Assembly (NCBI GenBank): GCA_025055795.1
Contig: JANWVV010000012.1
Coordinates: 32,301 to 96,300, forward strand
Source: Gemmataceae bacterium
GTDB lineage: Bacteria > Planctomycetota > Planctomycetia > Gemmatales > Gemmataceae
Direction: 5' to 3'
DNA length: 64,000 nucleotides
Under the pieces are notes generated by a model that was not told where the DNA came from, did no database searches, and was given only the letters and a program-made list of their open reading frames with translations. The position numbers were made by a program, and so were the translations under genes. Shown here one piece after another: positions 44,950 to 52,829 of the stretch (within the stretch, counting starts at the first letter, position 1; each line of letters starts with the position of its first letter).

Positions 44950-45179
44950 TCACTGCCGAAATCGAAGTACATGGGAGTGGCAAAGTCCGCCATTATGTGG
45001 AGGGAGAATTAGTGCTAGAGTACGAAAAACCGCAACTTGACCCTAAGGATCCTGACGCTGTACACCTGATTCGTGAACGCAATGGTGAGGTGCTCTTAAG
45101 TGAAGGATACATTGCCATCCAGGCAGAAAGTCACCCGACCGAGTTCCGCAAAATCGACATCATGCTCCTGAAGCAGTAA
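44931..45179 (+). pseudogene. 5'-truncated DUF1080 (3-keto-disaccharide hydrolase) remnant
   Basis: The plus-strand frame from about 44931 to the stop at 45179 encodes the C-terminal core of a DUF1080 domain: GDVWVTAEIEVHGSGKVRHY, VEGELVLEYEKPQLDPKDPD, then GEVLLSEGYIAIQAESHPTE and FRKIDIML. Only about 80 residues remain; the signal peptide and first 100 or more residues of the family are missing. A stop (TGA 44928) closes the frame just upstream and the only start is a GTG at 44997 inside the core. The remaining codons are intact, so the truncation looks recent or the fragment is tolerated. Its 5' edge coincides with that of the divergent remnant. Confidence 0.75.
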
Positions 45180-45371
45180 ATGCTAACGTGCCGTGGCAAT
45201 AGCTGCAGTGAATCGTGTGGAGGGGGAAAGCATTTTGGCCACGGCTGACGCGGCGGACAGCTAACCACGGTGAGGACGAAGTGGCCGCGACCATACAGAT
45301 GGCCAAGGAGATTATAACTCTTAGGGCATAGGCACGCATCTGCTCATCGCTGTTACATAAAGCCGTGCCTT

Positions 45372-45620
45372 TTAATGGGAAGAGCTGGCATAACACTCCT
45401 GCAGCGGAAGATGGCTAGCGGTTGACCACGAGTAAGCATTTTCGCATTCAATTTCACTTCGAACCTGCTGCGTTAATTTCAAAACGTAGGCGATGTCGTA
45501 GAGCAAGCGTCGGACGTCCGAGACGGAATGCTCGCTCGTCATCCCTCGTAGTGGTCGTCGGCAGGCGACGGTACCACTCATGGAGTTAGTACGGCTAGTA
45601 GCACAATCGACCGGTGTCAT
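45372..45620 (-). CDS. Small hypothetical protein (82 aa) with strong RBS
   Basis: AGGAGG lies 8 bases before ATG 45620. The product has four Cys and is rich in Ser; segments include SVSDVRRLLYDIAYVLKLTQ and QQVRSEIECENAYSWSTASH. No family was recognised. The longer frame to 45773 is ignored because the ribosome-binding site fixes this start. It lies in a stretch of degraded genes, so it may be a small real gene or a leftover. There is no membrane helix or signal peptide. Confidence 0.45.
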   Translation of the reverse strand: MTPVDCATSRTNSMSGTVACRRPLRGMTSEHSVSDVRRLLYDIAYVLKLTQQVRSEIECENAYSWSTASHLPLQECYASSSH

Positions 45621-46626
45621 CAGAAAAACCTCCTGTGAAGAGGGGATAGTCATTCCTGACCACCAGATGAGAAGTGCACAAACCGTGCCGAAGAGATTCC
45701 AATCGACGGTGGGCGGGAGCTGAACCGCTTTTTGGGTAAGGAAAAGCGTGTGTTTTTTCAACACGGCTACCACCGACCCTGACCGTGCAACTTTTGCCGC
45801 TTAAGAAATTCCGTACAAAATGATCTTTTCGAAGTTACAACGGATGTACGTTGCCCATGTGCCGGAAAGTTGAACTCTGACAAAGAGACTCAAAAGGATA
45901 ATCTGGGAAACAAGAGCGAGTTGGGTCGAGACTCGATCCTGCATAGGATGCAGTGGCCAAACAAAAAAGCAAATTGGGCAGGACACCGAACGATGCGATC
46001 GATTAATTACGATTCGGAAGGGATAATAGCTTTTTATCTAGCAAAACCCAGACGGCCGCTTGAAAGCAGCGACCAAGCAACCAAGAATAAAACGATAGTT
46101 TTGGTGGCCAGCTTGCGCCCAATCCGTGTGGTTAACCATCGAGAACGATCCAACAGCTTTGGGGATTGGAATGCTTGCACTGTACACGTCTAGTCGCTAG
46201 CACGCAGCCAAGGTCTTTGTCCGCCCTTTCCGCAAATGAGCTTGCAACTGTCCCTCGATAATCTCTACACGCCAATTTACCAAAGTCGATGAATTGTTGA
46301 CAGCGGTCAGCGATGGATCGTTTTGGAGGAAACATGGAGTTTCAACCTGCTGTTTGGCTTGTAGAGTCACAAGTGGAGAAGCGGAAACCATTGAGCGAAG
46401 ATAAACAAAAGCTAGTTCATTTTGCATAGGCTTGTGTCATTCTACCACTAGTTTATCTATGGCTTTTTTCGATATCTTGCAGTAATTTGGCCAATTCAGG
46501 ATGTTTTTTCTTGCAATATGTGATCGGTCTGTTCTAATGGTTTTCAGTCTGTGTGTTTCGGAGGCCATCTGAGTTGAGAGTAATGGTAATTTTCACAAGG
46601 CATGAGCTTTGGGGAGGGGAGCAACG
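45621..46626. other. About 1 kb without a supported gene
   Basis: Short open frames exist on both strands (for example 46197-46427 minus and 45870-46193 plus), but they lack a ribosome-binding site or recognisable family. The base composition is AT-rich. Together with the two remnants to the left it looks like decayed sequence. No IS ends or inverted repeats were identified. Confidence 0.4.
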
Positions 46627-46983
46627 ATGTATCATCTGTATGTGCCCCTAGTCAAATGGGTCGGTGGGTGGTGTTTGGGTGTAATGCTGATCGCAGGTGT
46701 GATTGCGGCCCAGGAACCAAAGGTGGATGCCGCTAAAAGCAAAGTTAAAGAGGCGGAAGTGAAAGTACGGGGTCAGCTACCACCCAATTGGGGTAAGCTG
46801 GGCTTGAGCGAGGAACAAAAGCAGAAGATCTATCAAATTCAGAACAAATACAACAGTGAGATTTTGCGGCTCGAAACGCAAGTAAAGGAATTAAGGGCGA
46901 AGCGGGATGAGGAAATGCGAGCTGTACTGACCGAAGAGCAAAAGAAACGCTTGGAGGAGATATTGTTAAAGAAAATCAAATGA
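46627..46983 (+). CDS. Small exported helical protein (Spy/CpxP-like)
   Basis: A 118-residue protein with GGGAGGGGAG before ATG 46627 and a signal peptide (WVGGWCLGVMLIAGVIAAQE). The mature part is short and strongly helical: PPNWGKLGLSEEQKQKIYQI, then QNKYNSEILRLETQVKELRA and KRDEEMRAVLTEEQKKRLEE. The LSEEQ...LTEEQKKRLEEI layout is that of Spy/CpxP-type periplasmic proteins, which are short helical and often chaperone-like. The LTxxQ motif of classical Spy/CpxP is only approximate here (LSEEQ and LTEEQ). Single gene, followed by a long spacer. Confidence 0.75.
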   Translation: MYHLYVPLVKWVGGWCLGVMLIAGVIAAQEPKVDAAKSKVKEAEVKVRGQLPPNWGKLGLSEEQKQKIYQIQNKYNSEILRLETQVKELRAKRDEEMRAVLTEEQKKRLEEILLKKIK

Positions 46984-47090
46984 TACCTTTGAACGGCTCA
47001 GGTTATCCCCCTTTCCGTCGGGAGACTGCCTCTGAAGGGTCGGTGGTTGAAACCTCTGGGGCTAGTTATACTTGACCTAGGGATTCCGAG

Positions 47091-47226
47091 CGGCTGGCGA
47101 AGCCAGCCGTTAGTTGACACATATCCCTACGCTGTTGTGGGTATAGGATAGAGTAGTTCTAAGCAAGTTCGGTTGCTTCATTACGCTAGGCCAACTCTCC
47201 TATCTCTGTCCCCACATAAGTGTGGG
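47091..47226 (+). ncRNA. Candidate structured RNA with alternative pairings
   Basis: Several complementary blocks are stacked in the 680-base gap between 46983 and lpxD. A perfect 8-bp hairpin CGGCTGGC / GCCAGCCG (47091-47109, GAA loop) comes first. Then TGTGGG (47136-47141) can pair with CCCACA (47211-47216), ATAGGA (47143-47148) with TCCTAT (47198-47203), and GAG (47151-47153) with CTC (47195-47197). AAGCAA / TTGCTT (47161-47178) forms an inner hairpin. CCCACA can instead pair with TGTGGG at 47221-47226. The strand is arbitrary, and no known RNA family was recognised. The rest of the gap holds no supported gene. Confidence 0.35.
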
Positions 47227-47663
47227 TAGCTCTTTGCTTACCATCTGGTTATGGCAAGTCGGAATCGCACCACTGAATCGGAGGTATATCCCGCACAGCC
47301 GTTCTGTTCGTGATTAACCGACAGTCAAACCTTACAGGATGCGTCTGAACTGATTTGAAAAGGTTGTAAATTAAAGCCGATCTACCAGTATGCATCCGCC
47401 GGTCCGGAGAATGGCCTGAATACGGATCTGCCGGATTATTGAGAAGTTACAAGGGAAAAAGTGGATGAAACCTACCCGGAGGGTAGTGTCACACTTGGAC
47501 GAACGGAATAGTTCACCCGCTAATAGAAGAACGTCTAGATGGTTGTCACAAGTCTTAGGAATGCACAACTGATTGACCTTGTTTTCTTGGCAGCCGAGGA
47601 GTAACTTAAGCGTCCTTGAGCTGTTAAAGATAACAGGCGTAAGTGCACTCTTCAGAGTGCGGT

Positions 47664-48704
47664 ATGCTACTGAGGAGAGCCGTGGCAGCGACATTACAAC
47701 AGGTAGCGGAGTGGGTGAACGGCGAGGTGCAGGGGGATGGGAGTATCTCCATTTACGGTGCCCGTTCCCTACACGAAGCTGGTCCCGGTGACATTACATT
47801 TCTTGAAAGTGACAAGCATTGGGGGGCGTGGGAACGCAGTCGTGCTAGCGCCGCCATTGTGCCGCGAACACTCACGGGCAACGGCCGACCGATTATCCGG
47901 GTATCCGATCCCTTAACGGCGTTTATCGAGGTGGTGCAGCGGTTGCGTGCTACACCGGCAGGTGCCTATCAACCGATGATTCATCCGACGGCTTGTATTG
48001 ACCCCACTGCTGTATTAGGACCCGAGGTATCTGTGGGGCCGTACGTAGTTATCGGAGCGGGTACTATCGTCGGAGCCCGGTGCACGTTACATGCCGGAGT
48101 TGTGATCGGTCGGAATTGCCGTTTGGGCGACGACGTCGTTTTGTACCCCCATGTGGTGCTCTATGATCAGACGGTAATCGGTCAGCGAGTCATCATACAC
48201 GCCCACGCAGTGATCGGGGCAGACGGCTTCGGGTACCGCACGCAACAGGGCAAGCACATGAAAGTGCCTCAGTTGGGTTGGGTCGAAATCGAGGATGATG
48301 TGGAAATAGGTGCCGGCAGTACGATTGATCGAGGAACTTTCGAAGCTACTCGTGTCGGTCAAGGTACCAAGATCGATAACCTGGTGATGATAGGGCACAA
48401 TTGCCGGATCGGTCGGCACAATCTTTTGTGCAGCCAAGTGGGCATTGCAGGTTCTTGTACTACGGGCGATTATGTTGTTATGGCAGGTCAGGTAGGAGTG
48501 GCCGATCACTTGACGATTGGAGACCATGTCATCATCGGAGCGAAAAGCGGCGTTCCTCGTGATGTTCCACCGCATAGTCAAGTGCTGGGGATGCCAGCGC
48601 TGCCCCGTCAGGAAACTGCTCGGATTGTTGCGAGTATGGAGAAGTTGCCTGAGCTTCGCAAGGATGTAGCCCGGATCAAAAAAGTGTTAGGCCTGGAGGA
48701 CTGA
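47664..48704 (+). CDS. lpxD: UDP-3-O-acylglucosamine N-acyltransferase (LpxD)
   Basis: Adds the N-linked acyl chain in lipid A synthesis. After an N-terminal uridine-binding domain (LQQVAEWVNGEVQGDGSISI, SLHEAGPGDITFLES) a left-handed beta-helix of hexapeptide repeats runs through most of the protein (IHPTACIDPTAVLGPEVSVG, VVIGAGTIVGARCTLHAGVV). It contains the active-site region HAHAVIGADGFGY and DNLVMIGHNCRIG and ends in a C-terminal helix. The length is normal. The start could be ATG 47664 (weak site) or GTG 47682 (GAGGAG four bases upstream). With lpxI 18 bases downstream it forms a lipid A operon, evidence for a lipid-A-containing outer membrane. Confidence 0.95.
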   Translation: MLLRRAVAATLQQVAEWVNGEVQGDGSISIYGARSLHEAGPGDITFLESDKHWGAWERSRASAAIVPRTLTGNGRPIIRVSDPLTAFIEVVQRLRATPAGAYQPMIHPTACIDPTAVLGPEVSVGPYVVIGAGTIVGARCTLHAGVVIGRNCRLGDDVVLYPHVVLYDQTVIGQRVIIHAHAVIGADGFGYRTQQGKHMKVPQLGWVEIEDDVEIGAGSTIDRGTFEATRVGQGTKIDNLVMIGHNCRIGRHNLLCSQVGIAGSCTTGDYVVMAGQVGVADHLTIGDHVIIGAKSGVPRDVPPHSQVLGMPALPRQETARIVASMEKLPELRKDVARIKKVLGLED

Positions 48705-48722
48705 TAAGGGAAAGGAACAGGA

Positions 48723-49673
48723 ATGCTCAGCTGGCGGCTGGGGTTCGGAACGACTCGGGCAGACAAGGCCCAACGGACCCGGCTTGGACGGCCACTTGGA
48801 TTGATTGCCTGCGCTGGCCGGTTGCCCGTCGTGTTGGCTACCAAAGCCCAACAGGCAGGCCGACCGGTGGTCTGTATCGCAGCCGCAGGGATGGCGGACC
48901 CAGCCTTGCAACCCTTGTGCTCCGAATTCCATTGGTTACGCCGTTCTTCCCTAGGTTTCATTCTGCGCACCTTTCGCCGTACCGGCGTCCGCGAATGGAC
49001 GATGGCGGGTAAATTTCACAAACACCTCTTGTTTCATCCCTGGCGATGGTTGTATTTTCTCCCGGATTGGCGTTTCATCCGTTTTTACTTTTTCCGCCGC
49101 CGGCCGGCTAACAACGATGATGCCCTGTTATTAGGCTTGATCGCTGAGTTGCAGGCCGCTGGCCTGAAGTGTGTTTCTCCGTTAGACTGGTGTCCGGAGT
49201 TGCTCGTGCGGGAAGGAGTCTTAACACGTCGGCGTCCGACGCTGGCGGAACTGAGGGACATCGCCTACGGTTGGCATCTGGCCCGTGAGATGGGCCGGCT
49301 GGATGTCGGGCAGAGCGTGATGGTGCGGGAGCGGGCCGTCCTGGCCGTCGAGGCCATCGAGGGGACCGACAAGGCGATTGAACGGGCAGGGCAGTTGTGC
49401 GGTCGCCGTGGGTTTGTTGTCGTCAAGCTAGCCAAGCCCCAGCAGGACCGCCGCTTCGATGTCCCGACAGTAGGGCCACAGACCATCCAAACCATGTTCC
49501 AAGCCGGTGCCCGCGTGTTGGCCATCGAAGCCGGTCAAACCATCCTACTGGACGAGGAAGAAACCATTCGCCTGGCCAACCAATTTAATTTGACCATTGT
49601 TGCCCTGCGTCAACCTCCAGACGTAGACTCCCTGCCTAGCGAGGTCGGTGCTGACTTCGATACCATCCGCTGA
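48723..49673 (+). CDS. lpxI: UDP-2,3-diacylglucosamine pyrophosphatase LpxI (DUF1009)
   Basis: Hydrolyses UDP-2,3-diacylglucosamine to lipid X in lipid A synthesis; it is the LpxI alternative to LpxH. The N-terminal part has GLIACAGRLPVVLATKAQQA and the C-terminal catalytic region has VEAIEGTDKAIERAGQL, VVKLAKPQQDRRFDVPTVGP and VLAIEAGQTILLDEEETIRL, all characteristic. At 316 residues it is longer than the usual 270-280, with extra sequence at both ends and a Phe-rich stretch (RWLYFLPDWRFIRFYFFRRR). It starts at ATG 48723 with AAAGGA upstream, 18 bases after lpxD. Confidence 0.93.
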   Translation: MLSWRLGFGTTRADKAQRTRLGRPLGLIACAGRLPVVLATKAQQAGRPVVCIAAAGMADPALQPLCSEFHWLRRSSLGFILRTFRRTGVREWTMAGKFHKHLLFHPWRWLYFLPDWRFIRFYFFRRRPANNDDALLLGLIAELQAAGLKCVSPLDWCPELLVREGVLTRRRPTLAELRDIAYGWHLAREMGRLDVGQSVMVRERAVLAVEAIEGTDKAIERAGQLCGRRGFVVVKLAKPQQDRRFDVPTVGPQTIQTMFQAGARVLAIEAGQTILLDEEETIRLANQFNLTIVALRQPPDVDSLPSEVGADFDTIR

Positions 49674-50126
49674 AACGTGTCCATCTCATTAGGCTCAAAC
49701 GCCATAACAGCTAATAGACAAGATGGCCGAGGGTTCTGGATTACGATGGCTTGACACGTTGCGACAGATCGCTTCCAGAGGGTGACTAGTAGTGACCCGA
49801 ATGCATAAGTTGTATGTCTGTTGGAGACAGTACTGCCTTTACGGTAAAAATTGACGGATCACTGTTTCATGTGATTACCGTACATCTCAAGTCCGAGATG
49901 TGGCAGTGGTGTGCAGAGCTCGAGAAATCTGTACTATCCATGCTGTGGAAGCGACTTTTGTGCTTTTTGTTCATGTTCAAATTATCCGTAAATGGTAGGA
50001 GTTTACAAGTTGTAGTAGTAGTAGAAGGTTGGTTTTCCTGAATCAGTTCGTGCGGTATAAAGTCATGTAGTGGTACAAGACAGGGATGGACCTATCAGGC
50101 AGGGGCTAAGCGGGCCGTAAACGACG
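49674..50126. other. Intergenic region
   Basis: No supported gene. One plus-strand open frame (49814-50041) has no ribosome-binding site. A TTGACA at 49751 lacks a matching -10. No repeat or terminator was recognised. Confidence 0.4.
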
Positions 50127-51620
50127 ATGGGCCACATATCCTTATTGCTACCGCACACGTTACCACCGCAGGCCCGCACAGCTTTGGAACGGGCCTCATT
50201 CGCGGTGGCCTACGATTTGTCGTTGCTACCCGTTCCCATGCCGAGTCGCGTCCGGATCGAAGATGGCTGTCTGCAACTATACCATGAACTGAGTGAAAGC
50301 GGACATGTCCTGGTACCTTGGTGGCTGTCCAATAAGTGGTGCCGGATTCTGGAATCGGCCAGTGTGTCCAACCGCCCCCATCCATACCGGCTCCTTCTGG
50401 AGCTGGCCCGCGGGGAACTGCATCAGCTACGCCAGCATGTCGAGGACTGGAGGGCAGTTGGCCTGCAACTACCAAACGATTTTTACCAGGCATTGCAGGA
50501 AACGACGCGTCTGTTCGTAACGGCTCTGTGCGGTGATGACGCGGAACAACAGGATCGGGTTAGCCAATTAGTCTTGGAAAAGTGCCATCGCCTGCGGGAT
50601 CAACTCGTGCGTGAGTTTACGGGACAGATGTTTGAAACGCGACTGCACGAGGAAGGGCGGCTGGCCACTTATCTGGCAGCTCAGACAAATCAACCTTGGG
50701 GTCGGACCAGTCACCTGTACCTGCAGGCCTGCAACAGTGCCCACCTGTCTGTGACTTGGCGTCAGGTAGAGCAAACAGAAGGCCGTCTTTGTTGGCAGGA
50801 TTGGGACGTCTCTATCACAGAGGCAGAGCAGCAGGGGGTGCCCATCACGGCAGGGCCATTAATCGATTTGTCTGTAGCGGCACTGCCCGAGTGGCTCCTG
50901 GTCCATCGTGGGGATCTGCCCACCTTGGCTGCCCTCATGTGCGATTATGTTGAGTCTGTTATTCAGCGTTACCATCAGCGCATCAAACGCTGGTTAGTGA
51001 TTGCCGGCTTCAATCTGGCCGATCCGCTCGGCCTGGATGACGACCAGCGACTCCGATTAGCACAGCGCTTGTTGACAGCGGCCACTCAGGTTGATCCCCA
51101 AGGTCAGTTTGGCGTACGTATAGCTCAGCCTTGGGGCGATTATCTGCGCGACAAGGATTCTACCATATCGCCATTGATGTTTGCTGACGACTTATTACGG
51201 AGCGGCCTGACCCTAGGCTGGGTAGATCTGGAAATACGTTTCGGTCCCCTGGCGCGGGCCAGTTTCAGTCGCGACTTGCTTGACACTATCCGGATGATCA
51301 GTTTGTACGAAATTCTGGCCGTTCCTCTAGGTATCACCCTAGCTCTGCCTGCTGATGTTTCCAATACGCACGCATTGGCCTCGAGCGATGGCACCAGTTC
51401 CTTGTTTTTTTCCCCGTGGGGGCCAGAAGATCAAGCGGAATGGGGGGACGCCTTAACGGCCTTGGTCTTGGCCCTGCCCCAGGTTCAGGCTGTTACTTGG
51501 GAGTGCTGGCAAGATAAACCAGCCACGGATGCGGCACCTCTGGGTCTACTGGACGCGCAAGGACAGCCCCGGCCGCTGTTCCACCGCTGGAAACACCTTC
51601 GTTCACTTTACGTGCAATAG
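50127..51620 (+). CDS. Hypothetical protein, possible degenerate GH10-like (xylanase fold) domain
   Basis: A 497-residue cytosolic-looking protein without a signal peptide. The middle part reads WQDWDVSITEAEQQGVPITA, then LPEWLLVHRGDLPTLAALMC, and RWLVIAGFNLADPLGLDDDQ. In order and spacing these recall GH10 xylanase barrels (D...ea...G, lPdWl, then WDVVNE). The acid/base glutamate segment appears replaced by IAGFNLAD, so even if the fold is right the protein is probably not a standard xylanase. The alternative is an unrelated family; this call is weak. The coding status is well supported by length and codon pattern. The ribosome-binding site is poor. Single gene. Confidence 0.65.
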   Translation: MGHISLLLPHTLPPQARTALERASFAVAYDLSLLPVPMPSRVRIEDGCLQLYHELSESGHVLVPWWLSNKWCRILESASVSNRPHPYRLLLELARGELHQLRQHVEDWRAVGLQLPNDFYQALQETTRLFVTALCGDDAEQQDRVSQLVLEKCHRLRDQLVREFTGQMFETRLHEEGRLATYLAAQTNQPWGRTSHLYLQACNSAHLSVTWRQVEQTEGRLCWQDWDVSITEAEQQGVPITAGPLIDLSVAALPEWLLVHRGDLPTLAALMCDYVESVIQRYHQRIKRWLVIAGFNLADPLGLDDDQRLRLAQRLLTAATQVDPQGQFGVRIAQPWGDYLRDKDSTISPLMFADDLLRSGLTLGWVDLEIRFGPLARASFSRDLLDTIRMISLYEILAVPLGITLALPADVSNTHALASSDGTSSLFFSPWGPEDQAEWGDALTALVLALPQVQAVTWECWQDKPATDAAPLGLLDAQGQPRPLFHRWKHLRSLYVQ

Positions 51621-51895
51621 TTAAATGGCTAATCAGGTCACGTCGCCGACAGAAAAAAGTCACTAGGAAATCGTGGTTGTAAGACGCTTTGGCAGCCAGT
51701 ATTGCATCATATCCCTCAGGTAGGTCCTGTATTTGAAGACACGGGCAGCCTTCGACGAGCCACGATCAGGAAAAAATGCGGGTTCCCTCTTTTTTCTTTA
51801 CGGTCGTTAGCCCATAATCAAATCTTGTCGGCGTCAGCGGTTGACGCAAACAGTTGCCCCGTCCCGCATTGTAGGTAGAGGATAGAGGTGAGGGT

Positions 51896-52483
51896 ATGCA
51901 TCGAGCGTATGCCATTGCTGGAGCTGCTGTGTGGGTAGGACTAATCGTTCCGTTGCTTTTGGCACAGGAGCGTAAGGAGCCGGAGATCATCGTCCCCTTT
52001 GTGCCTACCCATCCCAAGGTAGTCGAGGCCATGCTCAAACTGGCCGATGTTAAACCAGGGGATACGGTTTTCGATCTGGGTTGCGGTGATGGACGCATCG
52101 TGATCGCCGCTGTCAAAGATTTCAAGGCCAAACGTGGTCTAGGCATCGACTTCAACCCGGAACGCCTCAAGGATTGTGAGCGGAGCATGCGGGAGGCCAA
52201 TCTCACGCCGGAACAACAGAAGGCCATCACCTTCAAACAAGGTGACGTTCTGAAATTGACTCCCGAAGATTTCAAAGACGTCGACGTCGTGACACTATAT
52301 CTATTGCCAGAGGTCAATCTCCGCTTGCGACCGGTACTGCAGAAGGGACTCAAACCCGGTGCACGTATCGTTTCCCACGATTTCGACATGGGCGATTGGA
52401 AGCCAGATAAGACCCAGGAAGTCGTAGCGGACCGAACTCATACCATCTACTTGTGGGTCATCAAGGAGAAAGACGGGAAATAG
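51896..52483 (+). CDS. SAM-dependent methyltransferase with an N-terminal signal peptide
   Basis: A class I methyltransferase: VFDLGCGDGRIVIAA (motif I, about 60-75), LGIDFNPERLKDCERSM, ITFKQGDVLKLTPEDFKDVD and VVTLYLLPEVNLRLRPVLQ, then GARIVSHDFDMGDW. Such enzymes need cytosolic SAM, yet the first 23 residues (IAGAAVWVGLIVPLLLAQ) form a typical signal peptide or anchor. GAGGTGAGG lies just before ATG 51896. Either the segment is an uncleaved anchor with the enzyme inside, or the protein is exported. The substrate is unknown. It is not in an operon. Confidence 0.88.
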   Translation: MHRAYAIAGAAVWVGLIVPLLLAQERKEPEIIVPFVPTHPKVVEAMLKLADVKPGDTVFDLGCGDGRIVIAAVKDFKAKRGLGIDFNPERLKDCERSMREANLTPEQQKAITFKQGDVLKLTPEDFKDVDVVTLYLLPEVNLRLRPVLQKGLKPGARIVSHDFDMGDWKPDKTQEVVADRTHTIYLWVIKEKDGK

Positions 52484-52829
52484 TAAAGTGTCGACCGGAT
52501 GGATAAGCTTTCAATCAGCTCCGGGAAAAGTGCATTTTTAGCAACACGTCAACTGTAACGCGTAACGGCCGGTTGTATTTGCACTTCCGGCCACACCCCA
52601 TTCTGACACGATCGACAACGGAAAAATCAGTTGTTTTAGACCCTTTGAAGTCCCAAATGTGACTCTGTCTTTCCTTGGGAGAGGGGGACAGATTTTAGCC
52701 GCCCGTCTTATGCTTTTGCTTGGTCCCCCAGCGGTAGTATTGCATCGCCGTATTAATTGCCGGCAACCATGTGGTGGGCAGTATGAACGTTACTGAATAT
52801 ATATACATGTCATGTATAAAGGAAATGCC
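52484..52829. other. Convergent intergenic region
   Basis: The spacer between the methyltransferase gene (rightward) and the kinase gene (leftward) contains no supported gene. No terminator hairpin with a T-run was recognised. Confidence 0.4.

Noticed and set aside
46197..46427. 76-codon open frame on the minus strand
   Set aside because: No ribosome-binding site before its ATG and no recognised family; possibly a remnant but not supportable.
47091..47109. GC-rich 8-bp hairpin as a terminator for the upstream small exported protein
   Set aside because: No T-run follows on either strand and it is 108 bases after the stop; kept only as part of the RNA candidate.
47114..47149. TTGACA followed by TATAGG as a promoter
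   Set aside because: The spacing is 22 bases, too far from 17 to support a sigma-70 promoter.
49814..50041. 75-codon open frame downstream of lpxI
   Set aside because: ATG present but no ribosome-binding site and unnatural composition.
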